Below are positions 8,937-16,561 of a stretch of 56,503 nucleotides of DNA, one piece after another (within the stretch, counting starts at the first letter, position 1; each line of letters begins with the position of its first letter). The notes under the pieces are model-generated. The model did not search any database and was not told the DNA's origin. It worked only from the letters and a program-made list of their open reading frames with translations. Source of the DNA: JAAYUK01 sp964392915 (lineage in GTDB: Bacteria > Nitrospirota > Thermodesulfovibrionia > Thermodesulfovibrionales > Dissulfurispiraceae); NCBI GenBank assembly GCA_964392915.1, contig CAYMRS010000011.1:1-56503 (forward strand), given 5' to 3'. Made by a program: the position numbers and the translations under genes.

Positions 8937-9581
8937 TTATGAGCCAATGTGCAGACAAAGAAAAGCGTCTGTTTTCATCAGTTCGACACCAATGTTTCTC
9001 AGCTCTTCTCTGCCCTTGTCGTAGAGTCCCGATACGGCATCTTCAATGAGGACAATGCGGAAGTCCCGCTCACTGGCCTCGTATATCGAGGCGCGGAGGC
9101 AGTTTGGGAAGTTGCATCCGCAAAACACCAGAGTGTCCACTCCGCGCTCCTTCAAATATGTCTCCAGGGGGGTCTTGAAAAAAGCGCCCCACCGCGGTTT
9201 GTAGATGACAGCCTCATTCTCGGACCATTGCTGGACGCCGCCGCCGAGAAGATGAACCGAATCCAGACGGAGAAGCGGATCAGGCTTCAGAATGTTCACC
9301 AGTTCAGCGCCATCAGATGCAGGCGCCGCTATACTCACGCCGTGTTCAATCAATTCTTTTCTGCATAAATCCACATTGGAAGAGTCAGGAAGGTACATGC
9401 GGACGATGTGGACGATGGGAAGATCATGATCACGATACCACTTCAGCAGCAGAGCCATGTTGGGCAGGACATCACAGGTGCCGGGAATTTCGGCAGGCGC
9501 CCCCGGGAGGCTGAAATCATTCTGCGTGTCTATTGTGATTAGCGCAGATGACCCGATATGGAATTTTGTGTATTTGGACAC
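8937..9581 (-). CDS. Isochorismatase-like cysteine hydrolase
   Basis: A 214-residue member of the isochorismatase/nicotinamidase fold. The catalytic triad can be placed: D18 in LITIDTQNDF, K128 in YKPRWGAF, and the nucleophile C161 in FCGCNFPNCLRAS. Members hydrolyse amides (nicotinamide, biuret, carbamoyl groups) or isochorismate, and the substrate of this one cannot be told from sequence. A zinc-binding DxH motif typical of nicotinamidases is not obvious, which argues against PncA. It lies 5 nt downstream of fhs on the same strand and may be cotranscribed with the formate operon, though no functional link is apparent. Confidence 0.82.
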   Translation of the reverse strand: MSKYTKFHIGSSALITIDTQNDFSLPGAPAEIPGTCDVLPNMALLLKWYRDHDLPIVHIVRMYLPDSSNVDLCRKELIEHGVSIAAPASDGAELVNILKPDPLLRLDSVHLLGGGVQQWSENEAVIYKPRWGAFFKTPLETYLKERGVDTLVFCGCNFPNCLRASIYEASERDFRIVLIEDAVSGLYDKGREELRNIGVELMKTDAFLCLHIGS

Positions 9582-9586
9582 TGTCG

Positions 9587-11350
9587 CTAAAACAACCCCT
9601 TGACTCGTCCGGTCTCAACATCCACATCAACCCTGCGGTACGCGGGGTCTGACGCAGTCCCGGGCATGAGCTTGATAGCGCCGGCGACCGGCACAACGAA
9701 GCCCGCACCGCTATAAGTGAGGATATCGCGCACCTGTAAGCGCCAGCCGCGCGGCACACCCTTGAGATTCGGGTTGTCCGAAAGACTGAGGTGTGTTTTG
9801 ACCATGCAGGTGCCGAGCTTCGAAAGCTCAGGATCATTTTCTATCTGCTTTGCCTTGGAAAGCGCATCGTAGCTGAAGTCAACGCCGTCTGCTCCGTAAA
9901 CCTCTTTGGCGATCAGTTCGATACGGGCTCTCATCGGGGTTGCCAACTCATAGAGATACCTGAAGTGATTCGCTTCGTTGCAGGCATCGATGACTGCATC
10001 AGCAAGGTCGGCCGCGCCGTCGCCGCCGAGCATCCAGTGTTTTGATACCGCAACCCGCGCGCCGGCGTATTCTGCAAGGCGCATTACGGCCTGAATCTCA
10101 TTTTCGGTGTCCGCGGAAAAAGCGTTAATGCAGACAACCGGATTGATGCCCGCCTTTTTGACGGTCTGGATGTGGTGCGCAAGGTTTGCGCAGCCATGTT
10201 CAACCCAACCGACATTTTCTTCACTGTACTCTTTCGGCATCGGTTTGCCCGGCACAGGAATCGGTGCGCCGCCGTGACACTTGAGCGCGCGGATTGTGGC
10301 GACAATAACAGCGGCATTCGGCACGAGGCCGGAGTAGCGGCACTTGAGGTTCCAGAACTTTTCGAAGCCGATGTCAGCTCCGAATCCGGATTCGGTTACC
10401 ACATAATCGCCCAGTTTCAGCGCGATTCGGTCGGCAATAATTGATGACTGGCCGATGGCGATATTCGCAAATGGCCCCGCATGCACAAAGACCGGCTGGC
10501 CTTCGATAGTCTGCATGAGGTTCGGATTGATCGCCCCGACCATCCATGCGGTCATCGCGCCCGCCACTTCAAGGTCCTCGGTGGTGACCGGCTTTCCAGA
10601 GCGGTCGCGGGCGAGGACAATCCTGCCCATGCGCTCGCGCATGTCTTTCAGATCGCTGGCAACCGAGAGGATCGCCATGACCTCGGATGAAACCGCAATC
10701 GCAAAGCCTGACTGCATCATGAAGCCGTCACTCCTGCCGCCGATGCCGATGACAATATCGCGGAGCGACTGGGCGCAGAAGTCGATGATCCACTTCATCT
10801 GGACGTTGCGGGCATTAATATCGAGGCGCTTTAGGTTGCGTTTAGCCAGTTGTTCGTCGGTGTAGTTGTATTCGTGCTGCATGCGCGAGGTGAGGGCAAC
10901 CATCGCGAGGTTATGCGCGTTCATGATCGCATTGATGTCGCCGGTCAGGCCAAGTGAAAAGGGCGTGAGCGGAATGCATTGTGAAAGGCCTCCGCCTGCC
11001 GCGGAGCCTTTGATGTTCATGGTAGGGCCGCCGGACGGCTGACGGATGGTGGCAATGACGTTCTTGCCGAGCTTGCCGAGGCCCTGCGTCAGGCCGATGG
11101 TGGTGGTCGATTTGCCTTCGCCGAGCGGAGTCGGCGTGATTGCGGTTACATCAACATACTTGCCGTTTGGCTTCGATGCCAGACGCTCAAGCACTGCTTT
11201 GAAATCGATCTTGGCGATGTGGTGACCGTGCGGCAGTAATTCACGCTGTTCAAGTCCCAGCTCTTCCCCGAGCTGATGGACAGTTCTCATGTTTTTTTCG
11301 GCTGCTTCAGCAATCTGCCAGTCGGCGTTTTTTGTCGGGTTGAGCGGCAT
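9587..11350 (-). CDS. fhs: Formate-tetrahydrofolate ligase
   Basis: Fhs condenses formate with tetrahydrofolate at the cost of ATP, giving 10-formyl-THF. It is the entry step of the methyl branch of the Wood-Ljungdahl and reductive glycine pathways. The 587-residue protein has the expected length. The P-loop region TPTPLGEGKSTTTIGL lies at about residues 72-87, followed by RQPSGGPTMNIKGSAAGGG and the GLTGDINAI stretch. The C-terminal half retains the GGDGAADLADAV segment. It lies 156 nt downstream of the formate dehydrogenase alpha subunit in the same direction, so formate made by the dehydrogenase can be used at once. Confidence 0.97.
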   Translation of the reverse strand: MPLNPTKNADWQIAEAAEKNMRTVHQLGEELGLEQRELLPHGHHIAKIDFKAVLERLASKPNGKYVDVTAITPTPLGEGKSTTTIGLTQGLGKLGKNVIATIRQPSGGPTMNIKGSAAGGGLSQCIPLTPFSLGLTGDINAIMNAHNLAMVALTSRMQHEYNYTDEQLAKRNLKRLDINARNVQMKWIIDFCAQSLRDIVIGIGGRSDGFMMQSGFAIAVSSEVMAILSVASDLKDMRERMGRIVLARDRSGKPVTTEDLEVAGAMTAWMVGAINPNLMQTIEGQPVFVHAGPFANIAIGQSSIIADRIALKLGDYVVTESGFGADIGFEKFWNLKCRYSGLVPNAAVIVATIRALKCHGGAPIPVPGKPMPKEYSEENVGWVEHGCANLAHHIQTVKKAGINPVVCINAFSADTENEIQAVMRLAEYAGARVAVSKHWMLGGDGAADLADAVIDACNEANHFRYLYELATPMRARIELIAKEVYGADGVDFSYDALSKAKQIENDPELSKLGTCMVKTHLSLSDNPNLKGVPRGWRLQVRDILTYSGAGFVVPVAGAIKLMPGTASDPAYRRVDVDVETGRVKGLF

Positions 11351-11370
11351 AGATCCTCCGGATAGAAAAA

Positions 11371-11403
11371 GTATTCAGCACTCAGAATTCAGGAGTCAGA
11401 ATC
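11371..11403. repeat. Short dispersed repeat, TCAG/TCCTGA type (copy 1)
   Basis: The fhs-fdhA gap holds a string of AGAATTC/AGGAGTCAGAATC-type words. On the opposite strand it reads as ATTCTGACTCCTGAATTCTG-like sequence. Related words recur at 11533-11563 inside the 3' end of fdhA and at 37876-37904. I see the similarity by eye; the copies are imperfect. Confidence 0.4.
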
Positions 11404-11506
11404 AAGAACAACAACAAACGGATCGCAATATCTGAGTCAGACTATACTAAAAAGCTTCGAAAACACATATTTATGAGAGAAGTATTCCTGATGTTTCGCA
11501 ACATAT

Positions 11507-14239
11507 TCACTGACCGCTATCAGGTATTTTCTCCCCTGAATCCTGGATTCTGGCTCCTGACTTCTTGATGCTTACCGCGCAGGCTTTCAGCTCGGGTGTT
11601 TTCGTCACGAAATCACATGTGCCTGTGGTCAGCAGATTCACCGCGGCTTCGCGGTAATGGATCGGAATGAAAACGACTCCTTCTGCAATATGAGGCGTTA
11701 TCCGCGCCGCGATATCAATTCGTCCCCTGCGGGAGGATACCGTTACCGAGTCCCCGCTGCTGATTGCGAGCCGAGCCGCATCCGCGGCATTTATCTCAAC
11801 ATAGGGGATTGCAGCGTGATGCTCTATTAGCTGCGCCCGCATCGTCATGCTGCCGGAGTTGTACTGAAACAGATTTCTGCCGGTTGTCAGAACAAACGGA
11901 TATGCCTCATCAGCAGGCTCAGCCGGGGACACATGGCTCACCACTGAAAATGCGGCTCGTCCATGCGGGAAGCCCTCGGCATAGAGATACTGCGTGCCGG
12001 GATGGTCAGCGTCAGAGCAGGGCCACTGCAGGCCGCCTTCTTCAAGACGGCGGTAGGTAATGCCGCCGAGCGGCGGCCAGAGAGACGCGAACTCAGCAAA
12101 CGCCGATTCAGGAGCATCAATGCCCATGTCGTAGCCCAGACGTTTGGAAAGGTCGGCAAGAATCGCAAAGTCATCCCGTGCAGATCCCGGAGCGTGGACT
12201 GCCTGTCGAACGCGCTGAACCCTGCGCTCCGTAGTGGTGAACGTTCCCTCTTTTTCCGCGCAGCATGCCGCGGGCAGGACTACGTCAGCCAACCGGGCGG
12301 TCTCGGTCAGAAAAATATCCTGAACAACCAGGAACTCCAGAGCATTGAGCGCCTCGGCGGTATGCGATGCATTCGGTTCGGTGATAACCGGATTCTCGCC
12401 CATGATGTACAGTGCTTTCATCGCACCCGTGAGGGCGGCATGAATCATCTCGGTCGCCGTCAGTCCGGGCCGCGGTGAGAGGGAAACTCTCCACGCCTGT
12501 TCGAATTTTCTAAGGTTTTCAGGATTATCTGTTTTCTGGTAGCCTGGCAGTATGTCAGGCAGGCAACCCGCGTCTGAAGATCCTTGCACATTGTTCTGGC
12601 CGCGCAGCGAATATATGCCCGTATGCGGTCTGCCAATGTTGCCGGTGAGGAGCGCAAGGTTTGCGATAACCCTGACATTCCCGGTGCCCGCGCAATGCTG
12701 GGTTACCCCCATCGAATAGAAGATGCCTGCTTTGCGGGAGCTGCCGTAAATGCGCGCCGCTTCGATAATCGAATCGGCGGGTACCCCGGTGATGCCGGCG
12801 GCCGCTTCGGGCGTGAAGGCTTCGACCGATGCGCGCCATGCATCAAATCCCTCGGTGCGTAAGCTGACAAAATCCGGATTAAACAGATGTTCTTTCAGAA
12901 TGACATGCGCCATGCCGTTGAAAAGCGCGGCGTCAGTCCCGGGCTTCAGTTGCAGGTGGACGTCGGCAAAGAGAACCAACGGAACACGCCTCGGGTCGGC
13001 GATTATGATTTTCGCACCGTTTCTCCGCGCCTCAATCATCCGGTTGGCAATGACCGGATGCGTCTCTTTTGTGTTCGAGCCGACAATAAAAAGCACTTCC
13101 ATTGCCGGAATCTCAGAAATGCTGTTCGTCATGGCTCCGGAGCCGAAGACGGCGGAGAGACCGGCCACCGTCGGTGCGTGGCAGAGCCGCGCGCAGTGAT
13201 CTACGTTATTCGTCTTGATTGCCGCGCGCATGAATTTCTGGAATGCATAGTTTTCCTCCGTCGTGCATCGAGCCGAGGAGAGGCCGCCTATCGCGTCAGG
13301 TCCAAAGCGTTGCTTCGCGTCACGGAGTCGATCAGCTATAAGAGACAGCGCTTCGTCCCACGTTGCGGGCTGCAAATCTCCGTTTCTTCGAATGAGAGGT
13401 GAGGTGAGCCGGTCGGGGCTTCCGACGAAACCGTATCCAAACCGCCCCTTGACACAGAGCAGGCCATCATTCCATGCTTTCTCAGGAACAGTCACCTTCA
13501 GTATCCGGTTCCGGGCGACATGCAAAGCCACCTCGCAGCCAACGCCGCAGTACCCGCAGACCGAATTAATCCTCCTGACATCGAGCGTGCGTCCTTTTGT
13601 TGCCCACTGGGTTCCAGTGAGCGCACCGGTGGGGCAGAACTGAATGCACTGCCCGCAAAACTCGCAGTCGAGATCGCGTTCAAAGGGCGGGCATATCTTT
13701 GATTTGAATCCGCGATACGTAAAGTTGATTGCGCCGACGCCCTGAATTTCACCGCACACCTTCACACACCGTCCGCACATAATGCACTTTTGCATATCAC
13801 GTTCGATGAACGGATTGGCGTCGCGCTTTTCGTACTGCCGGCGCTCGCCGCCGTGAGGATTCTCGCGCAGACCGAACTGGTATGCGTATTCCTGCAGATC
13901 GCACGAACCGGCACCTTCGCAGGTCATGCAGTCGTTCGGGTGGTCCGACAGGATCAGCTCAAGGCATCTCCTGCGGAGAGCGCTGATTTCAGGCGATGCC
14001 GTCGTTACAACCATTCCCTCGGCAGCAGGTGTGGTGCATGAGGTGACCGGCCGTGGGATACCATCAATCTGCACGATACAGAGACGGCAGCCACCGAAAG
14101 GAGTGAGTTTCGGATGGTGGCAGAGGGTCGGAATCGTGATGCCTGCCGTCCGCGCCGCTTCGAGCACGGTCGCGCCTGAGACCGCGGCAACCGCTTTTCC
14201 GTCGATGGTCAGAGAAATGTTTTTTTTCGGTTCCATCAT
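11507..14239 (-). CDS. fdhA: Formate dehydrogenase alpha subunit (molybdopterin, NuoG-like N-terminus, Cys active site)
   Basis: Catalytic subunit for formate/CO2 interconversion. The 910 residues read in order: a [2Fe-2S] ferredoxin domain (C40, C51, C54, C68), a NuoG-type Cys-His segment (H100, C104, C107, C113), two [4Fe-4S] ferredoxin motifs (C152/C155/C158/C162 and C192/C195/C198/C202), then the molybdopterin domain with its own cluster (C228, C231, C235, C262). The active-site motif is DHCARLCHAPTVAG, with C353 (TGC codon) in place of the selenocysteine of FdhF-type enzymes. A molybdopterin dinucleotide-binding domain closes the protein. The last ~15 residues (rich in Q, D, S, G) are encoded by a dispersed repeat and look like a read-through tail. 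The start overlaps the beta-subunit stop (ATGA). Confidence 0.92.
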   Translation of the reverse strand: MMEPKKNISLTIDGKAVAAVSGATVLEAARTAGITIPTLCHHPKLTPFGGCRLCIVQIDGIPRPVTSCTTPAAEGMVVTTASPEISALRRRCLELILSDHPNDCMTCEGAGSCDLQEYAYQFGLRENPHGGERRQYEKRDANPFIERDMQKCIMCGRCVKVCGEIQGVGAINFTYRGFKSKICPPFERDLDCEFCGQCIQFCPTGALTGTQWATKGRTLDVRRINSVCGYCGVGCEVALHVARNRILKVTVPEKAWNDGLLCVKGRFGYGFVGSPDRLTSPLIRRNGDLQPATWDEALSLIADRLRDAKQRFGPDAIGGLSSARCTTEENYAFQKFMRAAIKTNNVDHCARLCHAPTVAGLSAVFGSGAMTNSISEIPAMEVLFIVGSNTKETHPVIANRMIEARRNGAKIIIADPRRVPLVLFADVHLQLKPGTDAALFNGMAHVILKEHLFNPDFVSLRTEGFDAWRASVEAFTPEAAAGITGVPADSIIEAARIYGSSRKAGIFYSMGVTQHCAGTGNVRVIANLALLTGNIGRPHTGIYSLRGQNNVQGSSDAGCLPDILPGYQKTDNPENLRKFEQAWRVSLSPRPGLTATEMIHAALTGAMKALYIMGENPVITEPNASHTAEALNALEFLVVQDIFLTETARLADVVLPAACCAEKEGTFTTTERRVQRVRQAVHAPGSARDDFAILADLSKRLGYDMGIDAPESAFAEFASLWPPLGGITYRRLEEGGLQWPCSDADHPGTQYLYAEGFPHGRAAFSVVSHVSPAEPADEAYPFVLTTGRNLFQYNSGSMTMRAQLIEHHAAIPYVEINAADAARLAISSGDSVTVSSRRGRIDIAARITPHIAEGVVFIPIHYREAAVNLLTTGTCDFVTKTPELKACAVSIKKSGARIQDSGEKIPDSGQ
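11533..11563. repeat. Short dispersed repeat inside the fdhA 3' end (copy 2)
   Basis: CTGAATCCTGGATTCTGGCT-type sequence, then CCTGACTTCTT. It resembles the words at 11371-11403 and encodes the low-complexity C-terminal tail of FdhA. Confidence 0.4.
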
Positions 14240-16011
14240 GACTTCTCGAGGGCGTTGAACTTGCAGGCGTCATAGCATGATCCGCACTTGATGCAGTTCG
14301 ACTGGTCAATCGCATGAATTTTTTTCTTTTCTCCGCTTATTGCTCCTGCGGGGCAGGCGCGGAGACAGGCGCCGCACCCTTTGCATTTATCGGCGCGCAC
14401 CGTGAAGGTGAGCAGTGCCTTGCAGACCTTTGCCGGACATTTTTTTTCACGAATATGGGCGTCGTATTCGTCGCGGAAATATCTGATGGTGCTCAGTACC
14501 GGGTTTGGGGCTGTCATGCCGAGACCGCAGAGCGAGGTCTGGCGTATATCGTTGCCGAGTTTGATGAGCAGATCGATATCGGTTTCTTTGCCCTGTCCGC
14601 TCGTGATGCGCTCCATAATTTCGAGAAGCCGTTTGGTGCCGATGCGGCACGGCACGCACTTGCCGCACGATTCGTTCTGGGTGAACTGCAAAAAATACTT
14701 TGCCATACCCACCATGCAGTCATCCTCATCCAGCACGATCATGCCGCCTGACCCGACGATGGACCCAGCTTTGCTGAGCGATTCATAATCGACGTTCAGG
14801 TCGACCATCGAGGCCGGAATGCAGCCACCCGACGGGCCGCCCGTCTGCACGGCTTTCAGCCGCTTGTCATGTTCTATTCCGCCGCCGATCTCATAAATAA
14901 TCTCGCGGAGCGTAATGCCCATCGGAACCTCGATAAGGCCGGAGTTTTTAACCTTGCCGGTGAGCGAAAAGACCTTGGTTCCGCGCGATTTGTCCGTCCC
15001 GTAGGAGGAGAACCATGCTGCGCCCTTGCAGATTATCTGCGGGATGTTTGCAAGGGTTTCAACATTATTTATGACGGTTGGCTTGCCCCAGAGACCCTTG
15101 AACACAGGAAACGGCGGCTTGGGACGAGGCATGCCCCGCTCACCTTCGATAGATGCTATCAGCGCGGTTTCTTCTCCGCAGACAAAGGCGCCCGCGCCCA
15201 GCTTGACCTTGATGGTAAAATTAAAGCTAGTTCCAAGAAGGCCCTGTCCGAGAAATCCATGCAGGGTGGACTCCCGGATAGCATGCCTGAGCCTTTGCAC
15301 GGCAAGAGGATATTCAGCCCGGACATACACATAGCCGGTATGAGCACCGATGGCGTATGCGCCGATAATCATCCCCTCGAGAACGGAATGCGGGTTTCCT
15401 TCCAGCACGGCTCGATCCATGAACGCTCCCGGATCACCCTCATCCGCATTGCAAATAATATATTTTGTCGGGCAGTCAATAGTGCGGCAGGTTTCCCACT
15501 TTACTCCCGTCGGAAAACCGGCGCCGCCGCGGCCGCGCAGTCCCGAATCCTTGATGGTCAGAGCAACTGACGCGGGGGTCATTTCGGCGAGCGCTTTTCT
15601 CGTGGCTGTATAGCCACCTGCATGTATGTATGATTCTATGGATTCAGGATTGACCCGTCCGCACTCGGCAAGAACGACCTTTACCTGTTTCTTCAGAAAA
15701 GCATGATAGTCATCTTTGGCCGCCCACTCGGCTACAACCGCACCTCCCAGAACGTGTTCAGAAACTATACGCTCAACCATGTCAGTCCTGACGTGTTCAT
15801 ACGTCGTGGTCGTGCCGTTTACGATGACATCAACCAGCACATCTTTGGCGCAGAGTCCGCGACAACCGACTTTATGCAGCGAACACCGATGTTCCAGCGC
15901 GGCGTTCACCCCGGCGGCAGAAAGAGATGATTCAAAAGTATGCATCACATCCGCTCCTCCCGCGGCAATGCCGCCCGTCCCCATGCAAACCCGGATTGTT
16001 ACGTCACTCAT
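14236..16011 (-). CDS. fdhB: Formate dehydrogenase beta subunit, NuoF-like (FMN/NADH, Fe-S)
   Basis: The NAD(H)-reactive subunit of the formate dehydrogenase. Of its 591 residues, about 1-110 form a thioredoxin-like [2Fe-2S] domain. The central part is NuoF: FMN site LRGRGGAGFPTGVKW near residue 160, NADH-binding NADEGDPGAFMDR, an SLBB domain, and the [4Fe-4S] site ESCGKCVPCRIGT. The C-terminus adds two ferredoxin motifs (CKGCGACLRACP, CIKCGSCYDACK). This layout is shared with HydB/HndC-type subunits of NAD-linked hydrogenases and formate dehydrogenases, some of which bifurcate electrons between NAD and ferredoxin. Whether this one bifurcates cannot be told from sequence. It overlaps the gamma subunit by 8 nt and the alpha subunit by 4 nt. 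Confidence 0.92.
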   Translation of the reverse strand: MSDVTIRVCMGTGGIAAGGADVMHTFESSLSAAGVNAALEHRCSLHKVGCRGLCAKDVLVDVIVNGTTTTYEHVRTDMVERIVSEHVLGGAVVAEWAAKDDYHAFLKKQVKVVLAECGRVNPESIESYIHAGGYTATRKALAEMTPASVALTIKDSGLRGRGGAGFPTGVKWETCRTIDCPTKYIICNADEGDPGAFMDRAVLEGNPHSVLEGMIIGAYAIGAHTGYVYVRAEYPLAVQRLRHAIRESTLHGFLGQGLLGTSFNFTIKVKLGAGAFVCGEETALIASIEGERGMPRPKPPFPVFKGLWGKPTVINNVETLANIPQIICKGAAWFSSYGTDKSRGTKVFSLTGKVKNSGLIEVPMGITLREIIYEIGGGIEHDKRLKAVQTGGPSGGCIPASMVDLNVDYESLSKAGSIVGSGGMIVLDEDDCMVGMAKYFLQFTQNESCGKCVPCRIGTKRLLEIMERITSGQGKETDIDLLIKLGNDIRQTSLCGLGMTAPNPVLSTIRYFRDEYDAHIREKKCPAKVCKALLTFTVRADKCKGCGACLRACPAGAISGEKKKIHAIDQSNCIKCGSCYDACKFNALEKS

Positions 16012-16471
16012 CGGATGAGTCCTTCAGGCGGCCGATTGCCGCGCCGAGCGAAGCGGGAGAAACTTTGGCGTGCACCTTCCCTTCAATAAGAACAACGGGG
16101 GCAAGGCTGCAGGTGCCGAGGCACGCAACCCGCTCCAGCGTAAACTCACCATCTGCTGATGTGGGATTGTCTTCAGATACGCGAAGGGCACGCTCTGCCG
16201 ATCGAATCAGCCGATCCGAACCTTTCACATGGCAGGCAGTTCCGCAACAGGCGGTAATGATATGCTTTCCACGCGGATGGAGGTGAAATTGGGTGTAAAA
16301 CGTTGCGATGCCGAAAAAACTGCTGGCAGGGATATCCAGGGCGTCGGCAAGATCAAACACGATCGCCTCCGGGATATAGCCGCAGTGCTGCTGAATATCC
16401 TGGAGCAGCGTGATGATGTTGCCTTCGGCATCGCGGTGCCGGTTGAGAAATGGCTGGATATCGATCTTCAT
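16004..16471 (-). CDS. Formate dehydrogenase gamma subunit, NuoE-like [2Fe-2S] protein
   Basis: A 155-residue thioredoxin-fold ferredoxin of the NuoE/HydC family. The four cluster cysteines have the family spacing: C75 and C80 (CCGTAC region), C117 and C121 (CLGTCSLAP). The FFGIATFYTQF segment (residues 52-62) is characteristic of NuoE. It shuttles electrons between the NuoF-like subunit and the rest of the complex. It is the first gene of the leftward operon gamma-beta-alpha-fhs and overlaps the beta subunit by 8 nt. The start ATG at 16471 has no clear ribosome binding site and lies about 11 nt from a predicted transcription start. Confidence 0.9.
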   Translation of the reverse strand: MKIDIQPFLNRHRDAEGNIITLLQDIQQHCGYIPEAIVFDLADALDIPASSFFGIATFYTQFHLHPRGKHIITACCGTACHVKGSDRLIRSAERALRVSEDNPTSADGEFTLERVACLGTCSLAPVVLIEGKVHAKVSPASLGAAIGRLKDSSDE

Positions 16472-16488
16472 AACGCTATAGAATGTTT

Positions 16489-16497
16489 ATTATAGCA
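16489..16497 (-). promoter_or_regulatory. Extended -10 promoter of the formate dehydrogenase operon
   Basis: On the minus strand the sequence reads TGCTATAAT, a perfect extended -10 element (hexamer 16489-16494), 18 nt before the first start codon. No good -35 box is seen, which is tolerable with an extended -10. Confidence 0.5.
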
Positions 16498-16561
16498 GAA
16501 AGCCTCGCTACCGTAGAAGACGCGGCCTGCGAGGTGACAGATTAAACATAGTGGATTGTAA

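Noticed and set aside
13160..13210. Possible selenocysteine (in-frame TGA) in the formate dehydrogenase
   Set aside because: The active-site codon is TGC (Cys353), and the frame has no internal TGA.
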